Source: Saccharomyces mikatae IFO 1815 (Eukaryota; Ascomycota; Saccharomycetes; Saccharomycetales; Saccharomycetaceae). From it: 64,000 bases of DNA. Made by a program: the position numbers and the translations under genes. Positions 40,423 to 50,517 of this stretch are shown here, one piece after another. Location: the NCBI RefSeq assembly GCF_947241705.1, contig NC_079264.1, positions 186,001 to 250,000 on the forward strand, written 5' to 3'. The notes beneath the pieces were generated by a model, which worked only from the letters and a program-made list of their open reading frames with translations, had not been told where the DNA came from and did no database searches. How positions within the stretch are numbered: the stretch's first letter is position 1; each line of letters begins with the position of its first letter.

Positions 40423-43400
40423 TTATTTAGAAATGCTATTGACGTCAATATTTGCTGAAGTTGCTAAGGATTCCCATAATGAGTACAATTGATTCTGCAA
40501 GCCTTTATTTACCATGTTAGCGAATCCCATTGAGTGTTTACACCAAGTAATTCCGTTACTTTTGTCATCTTTGATTATGTAGTTGACGCCGATGTTCCAA
40601 CAGTAAGTAGCTATAGTTTCTAATTCTGTTTGAAGTGCACCATCTGTATCTTGAAAACTTGATTGGTTTATATTTAGAAATTTACCAACTCTCTCCAGTA
40701 TGTGCAGTTCTACTTTGTGGTTAAGATTGATTGCATTTTCCAGCAAAATTCGCAGCCAGCTACAGAGTTCTTGCTCCCTTATTTCAGTACCTATGTTTCT
40801 GTTTAGTACTGTTTCTACTATCTGTACTAGAACTCCTCTTGGTAGTCCTTCCATATTCGATGAGATATCAATCAATAGCGCATCCACGCGGCTATCTTGA
40901 TATAATTCCGTTTTCTTTAGTATGTCTAAAATCCTAGTTTGATCGGTCATTGTCAATGCACTTTCCATGTGTATTGATAATGCTTCCAGAAAACATTCAT
41001 TTAATGTATTTCTGTCTTCTGTTGATGACCCATCTTTGAATTCTGAACTTTTCTTCACAATGTTGATGTTGTTAACCAACTCGCCTGACTTTTCATGAAT
41101 GTCACGATTTTGTTGATGTTGATCTAGCACGACTTCTTTTTTGGATATTGTCAACTGTAAGATAATAGCTTTAAACTTCCAATATGTAAAGTGATACATT
41201 TTTGGGAAGGTGAAATCTTGAATAGGAATAAGATCAATAAATTGAACGCAATAGTGGGGAAATTGAGAAATAGATTCAACTGACTCATTTGTTAAGCATT
41301 TTACAGCGACATTGTATGAGAAAGAGGCAAACCACTCGATCTCATTTACAGTCACTGGTTGTTGATATATTGCCTCCTTTTCAATCTCCGACGGTAAACC
41401 ACTTAGCAATTTTACAGTTTTTAGAAACTCGACAGCCTTTTGTAAGAGTTTCTGCACAGTCGACAAATAATTAACGAAAGTTTCTATAGATTCCTCCTCT
41501 GATACTTTGACAATCATCTGTAAAGTATATCTCAGGATGCTCAATGTCTGAGAACTCGATGTAGATGATACATTTTGTGAATAGTTCTTGGATTGCAGTT
41601 TATCAAAGAGCATCAAAAGACCTTGAACGGACAGGTCTGTTTTCCGTTTGCATTCTGCCACTGCCAGTATGAGAGCATCTGTACTTTTTTCATCTTCAGA
41701 TGACTTTATCTTCTGAAGACACGTAAGCGCCTCATGCATTTTATCATTTGCCAAAAAGGCCTGCAACATGAGAAGTTGACACAGTGGAGATTGTTTGTCC
41801 GCTTCATCCATATGTTGGTAAACTTTTAACGTATTGGAAAAATCTTGAATTTTATTATACGCAACCTGTAGAGCTCTTTGTATTTTTCCCCGATCAGAAT
41901 AATTTTGACTAATGATATCCTTGAGTGCCAATTTGTAAAACCTGATACTATCAACATACTTTTCCATCTTTTCCAATTTTTTCCCGGCATTCCATAATAG
42001 CGTTATTATACAAGAGATAGAATGTTTGGAGAGGGGCTCAGAAACTATCCTTTCAATCTGAGTAGAAAAATCATCTAAGCTTTCCGCAATTTCCAAATCA
42101 TTCATTGTTTTAGATTGCGTTGTAATTAAGAATCTGGAGCAAATTGCCTTTTCCAAGATCTTTCTATCATTTTTGGAATCTAGTTTATTGACTAGCAAAT
42201 AATCAAGACACACGATAGATAGTTTTGTGTCCATTTCTGACAAATCATTGATGGAGGCAATGACCATTTGAAAATTTGCTTTCACATCTACCGACATTAT
42301 CATTCGCATAAGGATTTCTTCTATAACTTCCGCAGGATTTGTAATATCTTTCCTATTGACGAACTTAATAGCCAATGCGAAAGAATCCACCTTGTTTGGA
42401 TAGTCATTTTGTAAAAGGCTTAAATAATGATCACATTGTTCGAGTTCAGAGGCTTGTGGATAGGCTTCGACCAAACAATTTGCCATGAAACTCAAAACCG
42501 AGTATCTCAAATTGCTATAATCATTATGGCATTTTAAATTCTCCACAGGCAACTCTAAATATTTCTCCACATCTTTCAGAAAAGAGACTATACTTATCTG
42601 TATTTGTTGGGTTTCAAGATTATCACTCTCTTTCAACAAAATTGTGGAGTTATAGATCATCCTACATAATTCAATCAGCAAATCTGCGTCCATAAATTTG
42701 AAATTATCCATGATGTTGACTTTTGAAGTGTAAATTTTTGCAGTATCTAGATCATTCTCTGAAAGGCAAAGTTGGAAGTTCACTAAATAAAACTCGAATG
42801 TCAATTTTTTGAATTCAGTTTTTTCCTCGATGGAAAAATTCTCCTCATGTTCATTGATTATCTGTAAGTATTTTTCCGAATGCTGTTGTGTGTTGGTTAT
42901 TAAATCTTTGAAATGGTGTTCACTAGCGGTTTTAAAAGAACCGACATAGCATTTAAAATTCCTTAAGAGATTGGTATTTGTTCGAAACAAAGCTTCATGG
43001 ATGGATAGAAGCTTAGTTGCAAAGATTTTACATTTACAGAAGACTTCTTTAACGTATTTGTCTGATGCCTTTTCAGCTTTCATGGCAATGGTCAAAGAAT
43101 TCCATAGGCTTGATGCTGCATTTTCCAATTTTAAAATAAGTTCCTCGTCCAGAATTACCGTAGTAGTTCTAAATGATCTATCGTATTTTTCTGCAATGGG
43201 ATACAATGCGCTTATTTTATTATCTACTGTGATTAGATCGTTTTTCTCCAAGTCTTTAGCAGCGTAAATTTGCGAAGTTATCCATGTTGCAGTTTCTTTA
43301 TATTATAATAATAAATATTAAATTGTTAGTTGATCTTGCCTGTCCGGATAAAAGAGAATAAAGGGTATGCTTTTGTATTTTGTTATATACCGCATAACTC

Positions 43401-43445
43401 AATTAGAGTTTTCCTAAATGTGGAATTGATACTGATGTCTGACAT
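40423..43445 (-). CDS. SPO22: Spo22/Zip4, meiotic ZMM protein, spliced
   Basis: TPR-rich meiosis-specific protein that promotes crossovers and synaptonemal complex polymerisation with Zip2, Zip3 and Spo16. The gene is join(40423..43295, 43391..43445) on the minus strand. Exon 1 is 55 nt, starting ATGTCAGACATC. A 95-nt intron runs from GTATAT to AAAG, and exon 2 resumes in frame to give ...IELC-E-TATWITSQIYAAK. The spliced product is 975 residues, exactly the S. cerevisiae length, whereas the unspliced open frame has only a TTG start. URS1 at 43560 and the Mer1 enhancer in the intron give two layers of meiotic control. Confidence 0.95.
43296..43390 (-). other. SPO22 intron with Mer1-type splicing enhancer
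   Basis: 95 nt with a non-consensus 5' splice site GTATAT (43385-43390), branch region AACTAAC (plus-strand 43325-43331) and 3' AAG (ending at 43296). Plus-strand 43361-43368 reads aagggtat, that is ATACCCTT on the transcript, a match to the Mer1 enhancer AYACCCUY, 22 nt after the 5' splice site. Mer1 is made only in meiosis, so splicing is expected only then. Confidence 0.92.
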
Positions 43446-43559
43446 TGAAATCTTCTACTTGCTTTGGTATAAAGGTCTTTTTTAACGTTTTAAAAGTGTT
43501 GTTATCATCTAACAATCAACAATCCTACATTTTTTCCCTCTCTTTATTGTTTGTAAAAT

Positions 43560-43567
43560 TAGCCGCC
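43560..43567. promoter_or_regulatory. URS1 (Ume6) site upstream of SPO22
   Basis: tagccgcc on the plus strand, GGCGGCTA on the minus strand, 115-122 bp upstream of the SPO22 ATG. URS1 recruits Ume6 with Sin3-Rpd3 to repress meiotic genes in mitosis and Ime1 to activate them in meiosis. Confidence 0.75.
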
Positions 43568-43935
43568 AAGATATTTTTGTTCCTTTGCACGGGCAAGAAC
43601 AAAGTAGAACCATATTGAAAATGGGATAAAGTAGTGTACATATAATGTGAGAGTTTCCACTGATTTAAGAAAAGCGACTCATAAGACACATAAAGTATAC
43701 TGGGGCCTAACAGATGGGTCTCACTTGTCATCCATCTGTATAATATTTTTTTACAAAAATAGAAGATATTACCTTGATATTCTTCTTAAGAAAGCAGTAT
43801 ATGGTATAAAATTGTGTTTGTGAATCTCCCTTTTGTTCACGTATTTTGTCGAGCTAGGATGTCTGGCTAAACACTGTTACTCCCACGAGAAAAATCAGAA
43901 ACAGTTCGTGATACGTGATGCTTCATTTATCGACC

Positions 43936-43945
43936 TGGGCGGCTA
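43936..43945. promoter_or_regulatory. URS1 (Ume6) site upstream of HOP1
   Basis: tgggcggcta on the plus strand, about 158-167 bp upstream of the HOP1 ATG, a perfect match to the URS1 core. HOP1 is a classic URS1-controlled early meiotic gene. One of the two gene-specific URS1 sites in this divergent promoter. Confidence 0.82.
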
Positions 43946-44102
43946 AATTACACATTACCTATAAAAGAAACAACAAGGAGAGGGTAAAACAAACGAAAAA
44001 GTTATTACCTATTCATATAGGTGTATCTTAAGTCTATCAAGACAATATAATACAAATACAAACGGTTGAGAAAACAGCTATATCTTAGAATAATTAAAAG
44101 TA

Positions 44103-45920
44103 ATGTCAAACAAACAATTAGTGAAGCCAAAAACAGAGACAAAGACAGAAATAACCACCGAACAGTCTCAAAAATTGCTCCAAACAATGCTAACAATGTC
44201 CTTTGGATGTTTAGCCTTTCTTAGGGGCTTATTTCCGGACGATATTTTTGTTGATCAACGATTCGTTCCAGAGAAAGTTGAGAAGAACTACAATAAGCAA
44301 ACTACGTCTCAAAACAACTCCATCAAAATCAAGACATTAATTAGAGGTAAATCGTCTCAAGTAGACTTATTGTTAGATTGGTTAGAGAAAGGTGTTTTCA
44401 AATCGATTCGTTTGAAGTGTTTAAAGGCGCTATCACTAGGCATATTTTTAGAAGATCCCACCGATCTCTTAGAGAATTATATCTTTAGTTTTGATTATGA
44501 CGAAGCGAATAATGTTAATATCAATGTAGATTTAGGTAACGATAGAAAGGAAGACAATAACGCTGGAGCTGAAAAAGAAACAATTTCTTTATTAGATTCG
44601 AGAAAGATGGTTCAACAATTAATGAGACGATTTATTATCATCACACAATCCTTGGAACCTCTACCTCAAAAAAAGTTTCTCACCATGAGGTTGATGTTTA
44701 ATGATAACGTCAATGAAGATTACCAACCGGAATTGTTCAAAGACGCGACTTTTGACAAAAGAGCAACATTGAGGGTTCCGTCAAATTTAGATAGTGACGT
44801 CTTTGATGTAGGTACTCTAAACACAAAACATCATAAAGTGGCTCTTTCAGTTTTGTCGACGGCGACATCTACTATGGAAAGGGCTGAAGGCACGAATTTT
44901 ATTAGAGTAGACCCTTTTGAAGTAATTTTACAACAACAAGAGCAAAATCAACGAAAAGAACATATTCCTGCAAAACCCCAGAATTTCGTTACCAGTCAAA
45001 CAACCAATGTACTTGGAAACCTTCTAAACTCATCACAGGCAAGTATACAACCGACCCAATATGTCTCAAATAACCCTGCCACCTCTCATTGTAGTTGCGA
45101 ATGCGGATTAGAAGTTCCCAAAGCAGCTACTGTTTTGAAAACTTGTAAAAGTTGCCGAAAAACGTTACACGGTATCTGTTATGGCAATTTTCTACATTCT
45201 TCAATTGAAAAATGTTTTTCTTGCATTTATGGCCCTTCCTTAGATATCACATGGTCTAAGTTTCAAGACCTCATGATGATCAGAAAAGTTTTTAGGTTCC
45301 TCGTCAGAAAAAAGAAAGGTTTCCCAGCATCCATAACAGAACTGATTGATAGTTTTATTAATCCTGAAGATCAGAATAACGAATTAAAAGAAAGAGTTGC
45401 GTTCGCACTATTCGTATTTTTCCTGGACGAAACACTATGTCTTGATAATGGGGGTAAACCTAGTCAAACAATTAGGTATGTTACGAGCTCTGTACTTGTC
45501 GATATAAAAGGAGTTGTTACACCCAGTAATACAAATGAACTGAAAATAAATCACGAATATTTATGGCATTTCACTACCAGTTCACCCAAAGCTGAAAGCT
45601 TTTATCAAGAGGTTTTGCCTAATTCGAGAAAACAAGTAGAGTCATGGTTGCAAGATGTCACTAACCTGAGAAAAATATATGCTGACGCTCTTTCTCCGTC
45701 TTCAACTTTGAAAGAGCTCGACCTTAATTCAAGTCTTCCAACACAAGACCCAATAATTACTTGTCAAAAGAGAAAACATCATAACCTTAATGAGTACCTG
45801 CAGGACGAAAAAAGCTCGGTTATTAATGATACGATGATGACAAGAGACAATGAAGAAAAAATGCCAGCAAAGATTCGCAAAATTAGTGTCTCAAAAAAAA
45901 CCCTGAAAAGTAATTGGTAG
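44103..45920 (+). CDS. HOP1: Hop1, HORMA-domain protein of meiotic chromosome axes
   Basis: Lateral-element protein of the synaptonemal complex; directs interhomologue recombination and, when phosphorylated by Mec1/Tel1, recruits Mek1. 605 residues as in S. cerevisiae. The HORMA domain covers about residues 18-255 (QSQKLLQTMLTMSFGCLAFL at its start). A Cys-rich zinc-binding segment lies at about 329-375, and SQ/TQ sites such as TSQT and SSQAS lie just before it. The C-terminal closure-motif region, ending KKTLKSNW, is present. ATG at 44103. Confidence 0.97.
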   Translation: MSNKQLVKPKTETKTEITTEQSQKLLQTMLTMSFGCLAFLRGLFPDDIFVDQRFVPEKVEKNYNKQTTSQNNSIKIKTLIRGKSSQVDLLLDWLEKGVFKSIRLKCLKALSLGIFLEDPTDLLENYIFSFDYDEANNVNINVDLGNDRKEDNNAGAEKETISLLDSRKMVQQLMRRFIIITQSLEPLPQKKFLTMRLMFNDNVNEDYQPELFKDATFDKRATLRVPSNLDSDVFDVGTLNTKHHKVALSVLSTATSTMERAEGTNFIRVDPFEVILQQQEQNQRKEHIPAKPQNFVTSQTTNVLGNLLNSSQASIQPTQYVSNNPATSHCSCECGLEVPKAATVLKTCKSCRKTLHGICYGNFLHSSIEKCFSCIYGPSLDITWSKFQDLMMIRKVFRFLVRKKKGFPASITELIDSFINPEDQNNELKERVAFALFVFFLDETLCLDNGGKPSQTIRYVTSSVLVDIKGVVTPSNTNELKINHEYLWHFTTSSPKAESFYQEVLPNSRKQVESWLQDVTNLRKIYADALSPSSTLKELDLNSSLPTQDPIITCQKRKHHNLNEYLQDEKSSVINDTMMTRDNEEKMPAKIRKISVSKKTLKSNW

Positions 45921-46180
45921 CACAAAAAAATGATAAATAAAAAGTAGAAACATATTCTTATATTTATCGTTTGGAAAAATACAGTCTAAAAAGATTCAAA
46001 GGGCTGCTTTAATCCTTCGTAATAACTCCTTAGCGATGCTTTGCTTTAAATAGCTTTTTTATACTATAATAACGAAATAAACTGACGTTAATGCATCCAA
46101 ATTCTTCTATTATGCATGTCATACAATGTAATAGATACTATCAGTCAATAAAAGGGCGGTCATTCACGATATTTGGACTG

Positions 46181-47515
46181 TCAACTTTCAAACAAATTGC
46201 CTTCTGAATCACTAATGTCACTCCTGTTATTAACTTCGTCTATATCCATATCTTCAGTGCTTTCACTACTAGTGATATTTACTGTATTATTATTACTGCT
46301 ATACTGTACAGGATTACTTTGAATAATATCTTTCAAATCCAAATTTTGATTTTTTAGCTTATCTATAACCCCGTTGATTATGGTACCATTTTTGCTAATT
46401 TCATTGATGATACTTTGTAAGATAGAGCTATCCTCAAAATGTATTACATCATCATCGATTTCGAAATTTAACTGTCCTGATATTATAAGCTTCGTTAACT
46501 CTTTCTTAATATCTTCCAGATCAATACCTAATGTAGATGATAAATAAGTAAACTGTAGCTTTTTTGATATTCTCAAGTAAAAGAAGTAAATTTTACATCT
46601 CATAATAATTGCAGCGGATGATGACCAGCTCGGTTCCAGAAAAAGACTTTTCACACACATCCCATTTATCTCTCCATGCCAAATTTTGAAAAACTTGTTG
46701 AAGTTTGTGTTTATTAGCAGTTCGAGACAAGTAACCAACAATGGTGTCATACAAAAAAACTGCTTTAAATCACTCAAGTAAATAAAATCATCATAATTAT
46801 CCAATGGTATGGAAATGAGTACAGATATATTCAGCATCATCATAAACTCCTCTTTCGATATGAAATCAACACTATTAAAATGTTCTGAAAGAACCTTCAG
46901 TGTCAATGGTTCTGAATTCATTATTGTAAAGAATTTTGTGCAACAGTCAAAATATCTTTCTTGTAAGAAATAAGAGACACAGAGCAATATTTGTATTCTC
47001 ACAAGTGAAAAAACATCCTCTTGAGCAGTTTCACGACCGGTCCCACGCTCTATCACGGGACCAGAATTATCATAATTCTCACGCCGTTGAATAATACTTT
47101 TCACATTATATTCGATTTCTTCAACGCCTTTAAAGTTCTTACACAATAACGATATTTGGGTGATTTTTTCTAAATGCTGACATCGCTGACTCAATGGAAC
47201 TTCTTGTGACTCCATTTGAAATATTGCATTATGGAAATTATGTGAAATTATATCTCGTGCAGTATTTTCATCGAATCCTCCAAGTAACGAAGAATGAGGA
47301 TTACTTACCAGTTGGCTATTCAGTATATTAACAGGTCTTAACCCACTCTCCTCTATTAGGATATCCAGATAAGGTGTGTTTGTACAGTGAATTTCCTGCA
47401 AATAGCTTATGCCTTGAATTGCCCATTGTTTTCTTTCATCTTTACTACCATAATTGACAGAGAGTAAATGACCAATACGTTCAATCAATATGGGTCCTTT
47501 GGCGCCATAAAACAT
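46181..47515 (-). CDS. PCI8: Pci8, PCI-domain protein of a COP9-like/eIF3-like complex
   Basis: 444 residues, same as S. cerevisiae Pci8 (Csn11), a possible shared subunit of eIF3 and the divergent yeast COP9 signalosome. The C-terminal half has the PCI winged-helix region, recognisable around SKKLQFTYLSSTLGIDLEDIKKEL followed by the short strand-like ISGQLNFEIDDDVIHFED. The N-terminal half is helical. The last 40 residues are Ser/Asn/Asp-rich. Convergent with HOP1. ATG at 47515. Confidence 0.92.
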   Translation of the reverse strand: MFYGAKGPILIERIGHLLSVNYGSKDERKQWAIQGISYLQEIHCTNTPYLDILIEESGLRPVNILNSQLVSNPHSSLLGGFDENTARDIISHNFHNAIFQMESQEVPLSQRCQHLEKITQISLLCKNFKGVEEIEYNVKSIIQRRENYDNSGPVIERGTGRETAQEDVFSLVRIQILLCVSYFLQERYFDCCTKFFTIMNSEPLTLKVLSEHFNSVDFISKEEFMMMLNISVLISIPLDNYDDFIYLSDLKQFFCMTPLLVTCLELLINTNFNKFFKIWHGEINGMCVKSLFLEPSWSSSAAIIMRCKIYFFYLRISKKLQFTYLSSTLGIDLEDIKKELTKLIISGQLNFEIDDDVIHFEDSSILQSIINEISKNGTIINGVIDKLKNQNLDLKDIIQSNPVQYSSNNNTVNITSSESTEDMDIDEVNNRSDISDSEGNLFES

Positions 47516-47779
47516 GAGCTTTTAAATATCTAGAAGCTATTTGTTAATTATATTATTGTGTGTTTCAAAATTGTTTTTGTTTGCACGTCGATCTCCTTTT
47601 AAATATTGGATAATAATGTAGAGACAATGTAAAGTAAGTGGAGAAAAAATGAACGCGTTGGAAACATAGTGATATCGGAAGCGTATTAACATGTATATTA
47701 TATATATATTATTTACAGTGAGACTTGACTATAAGCTAACTAATTGAAGTTTTGAAGAGAGCAAACTATATCACTTTTC

Positions 47780-48580
47780 TTAGTGGAAAAAGCTCTTCAT
47801 CTTTTCCAACCAAGAAATGTATTCGTTGTTCTCTTTAAACTCGGAATAGGCACTAATGAAAGAGGCTAACTCTTCATTGACGCCTCTGCTTTCCAAATAA
47901 GCTTCTAAAGATTCTTGTAATTCTTCATCCAAATTGGAAAAGGGTGGGCCATGGTATGCCAATTCTCTTGTAATTTCGGCTTCAGCGGACTGATTCAAAG
48001 CAGCATCAACAGAGGTATATGGAGTAGCGCTATCAACATAAAATGAACCTTCTTGTAAGTTCATTAACAGTTCAAATGAGATAGCAGGTTCAGTTGCACT
48101 TTCCTTAGAAATGACAACATTAACATTGGCGAAGTTATCTGATAAGGCATCAAAATCATCCTCATTTATCCCGTCTTCGTTTGTTTCAGTATTTTCATCC
48201 ATTGCATTGTTGTAGGGCAAATTAGCAATTTGGGCAACATCAAAGAACACATGAACAGTTTCACCAGACTCAGTTCTTCTAACTATCTCAGCCTCATTCT
48301 TATTGGGTGTCTCCACCAATGAAAATTTGTATTTGTTCAAAAAGTCATTAAATGTGTCCACTGAAGTTGAATCTGGCAACGTGTCCTTCTCAATTTTCAA
48401 TTCCGATTGCAAAATCTCACCTACTCTTTGGGTCTCCTGATTTTTCATGATTATAGCCGGGATAAAACATCTTTTAGAGTTGGCAACAGTCAATACTCTC
48501 CACGATGATTTCACCACAGTGGACTTCGGCGTAGACAAAACGCTTCTAGCAACAGCACGATTGACGCTTCTTAAGAACAT
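47780..48580 (-). CDS. MAM33: Mam33, acidic mitochondrial matrix protein (p32/gC1qR family)
   Basis: 266 residues as in S. cerevisiae. An Arg/Ser-rich presequence (first about 46 residues, no acids early) is followed by an acidic mature protein of the p32 family, which forms a doughnut-shaped trimer in the matrix and supports oxidative phosphorylation and mitochondrial translation. The family C-terminus [20 protein letters not shown] is intact, and a central acidic loop rich in Asp, Glu and Asn (near [20 protein letters not shown]) is visible. ATG at 48580. Confidence 0.96.
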   Translation of the reverse strand: MFLRSVNRAVARSVLSTPKSTVVKSSWRVLTVANSKRCFIPAIIMKNQETQRVGEILQSELKIEKDTLPDSTSVDTFNDFLNKYKFSLVETPNKNEAEIVRRTESGETVHVFFDVAQIANLPYNNAMDENTETNEDGINEDDFDALSDNFANVNVVISKESATEPAISFELLMNLQEGSFYVDSATPYTSVDAALNQSAEAEITRELAYHGPPFSNLDEELQESLEAYLESRGVNEELASFISAYSEFKENNEYISWLEKMKSFFH

Positions 48581-49045
48581 TCTTTGTAATTATATATTAA
48601 AGTTTACTATACAGTTTTCAATGATAGCAACCGGATTCAAATTGACGTCTGAACAAATTTGTTGTATGAATAGAGTATTCAAGAATTGTTTGTGCCAATA
48701 TTTTAGCTCGCTTCACTTTCATTTTCTTAAAAAAATGAGGCGCCACCGGGTATTATTGAGAGGGCTATAATTAGCAACATATATATAGGAAGATTTAATC
48801 CCATTTATTCATACTCTCCGCTACCTAATAATATTGATACATGATACAGTTATTCTCGCCAGGATTTCGGAAGGTTTTGCTATATTATATGCAAAAAAAA
48901 GGAAATGTTACGTAACTGTACAACCTACATAGAAATATGAATTATATTATGAGGGGTTCGATGATGAGGTAATAAAGGGTTAAATGAACGTCAAAAAGAT
49001 AGTTGGGACATATCCAATACGGAATCGGGTATGTCAGAGATGTTC
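48581..49045. other. Intergenic: MAM33 promoter and RPS24B 3' flank
   Basis: 465 bp. It contains a plus-strand shadow frame continuing from MAM33 antisense (to 48770), and a poly(A)-type TATATA element at 48780-48786 (catatatatagg). No gene recognised. Confidence 0.4.
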
Positions 49046-49866
49046 TTAATCAGCGTTACGACGAGCAACCTTCTTGGCCAATCTTTTGCCGGTACCGAAG
49101 ATCTTCTTGTCTCTGTTCTTCTTTTGCTTTCTTTGTTGTCTAGAAGCCTTTTCAACCTTTTCAGCCAAGCCGTATCTGACTAATCTGTAGGTTGGTTCGA
49201 ACTTTTTAGCTTCTGCGACGGAGTTGTAGACCAAACCGAAACCAACAGACTTACCACCACCAAATTGGGTTCTGAAACCGAAAACAGAGACAGCGTCCTT
49301 TTCAGCCTTGTAGACTTCGGCCAATTTTTCACGCAATTCATCCTTGGAGACATTAGCTCTGTTTGGGTGCAAGACGTCGACAACGAATTGCTTTCTGGCC
49401 AACAATGGGTTGGAGATAACCTTTCTGGTACGAATAGTGACAGCGTCAGACTGTTCGGAAATAAAATGAATGAAAAGAGAGCTCCCCAATCATTTCTCAA
49501 AGAGTTAGTATTATAAACTTCGCAATTTACCAAAAAAATAACCCAGAAAAATACAATAGTACTGTTTCATTGTTAGAGTTTTTGCAGTTGGTTCCAACCT
49601 TGAAAGTTTCTTTTCCAGAAATCGTACGTCACTGACATATATAAAGAGTGTATATTACTGTTACGGCAGTATCTGTGTTGCAAGCTTAAAGTTTCTGGAT
49701 CTTGTTCGCTCTAAAAACTTCTGGCAACAGAGCGCGTACCATTGGTCCATTTTCACCATAAATTTATTTGTGACTTCTTGACTTCGCACTGCTACTCATA
49801 AAACTGTAAACCTATTAATTGTCTGTTTCACCTTCTTTTGGTTCAGTATCAAATTCGACATACCAT
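49046..49866 (-). CDS. RPS24B: Ribosomal protein eS24, spliced
   Basis: Small-subunit ribosomal protein eS24. The gene is join(49046..49450, 49864..49866) on the minus strand: exon 1 is only the ATG and exon 2 starts at TCTGACGCTGTC, giving 135 residues [11 protein letters not shown] ... VARRNAD, as in both S. cerevisiae paralogues. RPS24B rather than RPS24A is assigned by gene order. The unspliced open frame beginning further upstream contains intron sequence. Codon bias is extreme, as expected for a ribosomal protein. Confidence 0.97.
49451..49863 (-). other. RPS24B intron
   Basis: 413 nt, close to the 409 nt I recall for S. cerevisiae. The 5' splice site GTATGT (49858-49863), branch point TACTAAC (plus-strand 49504-49510, gttagta) and 3' site ACAG (49451-49454) are all consensus. 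The intron begins directly after the ATG, as in other Saccharomyces RPS24 genes. No snoRNA is recognised in it. Confidence 0.95.
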
Positions 49867-50517
49867 TTTTATTGATCTTCTGTAAGTACCTTTGCGTTTG
49901 CGCCGAGATTCAAATAAGAAGGTTTAAGATAAAGGTCAAAATTTTGCCTACTACTTCAATACTACAACTGTTTAGTTACCGACTTGCTTGACATTCAAAG
50001 AGGTGACGATTCGCTAGAGAACCTCTGAGGCCACTCAGATGCGTACACACAAGGCAGTGAATGAGATAGTTACCGCCACAACTAGGGTCACTCTACCGTG
50101 TATTTCGAAGTTACGTGAAACTGAGGGTATTAGCGAGTGCTACCAAGGCAATAAAGAGAGCATACCGTCCAGACTCCTCTGATCCTTTGGGCCCTGCCTA
50201 GGGAATTACTAGCAATCTACCGACATTGCTTCCTTCCAAGCAGTCGCCCGAACAGAATGTTACTGCCTAGAATTTTTCAGCATAAGAATATTTTGAAGTT
50301 CGCCGGCCTTTAATTTCCCGAAAAAGGAATCAAAATATGTACAGATGTAATATCTTTGAAAAAGTCGGTTGTATATTACGAGGCAATGACTGTCTGTTGG
50401 CTGCTGAGAAATATAATTCAATAAAACAGTTAAAAAATAATGTATGAATAAAAAGAAGACAAAAATTGCATTATATATGATCAGTGTATGTTTTCCTTCT
50501 CCTGCACTGTACTCTTA
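49867..50517. other. Intergenic: RPS24B promoter, unusually GC-rich segment, and SEC6 3' flank
   Basis: 651 bp. From about 50020 to 50270 the base composition is near 50% GC (31 of 60 bases in both 50041-50100 and 50161-50220), well above the other spacers in this window. CTTCC-type motifs (gcttccttcc, 50227-50236) fit Gcr1/Sfp1 sites. I do not find a perfect Rap1 site. No ORF or tRNA is visible. Confidence 0.5.

Larger units (their letters stand above)
43446..44102. other. Divergent meiotic promoter between SPO22 and HOP1
   Basis: 657 bp between two early meiotic genes. A URS1 core is found near each gene (43560-43567 and 43936-43945). A T-rich run (tttttttaca) is at 43746-43755. A minus-strand frame at 43525-43731 has no family resemblance. 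No other gene seen. Confidence 0.6.
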
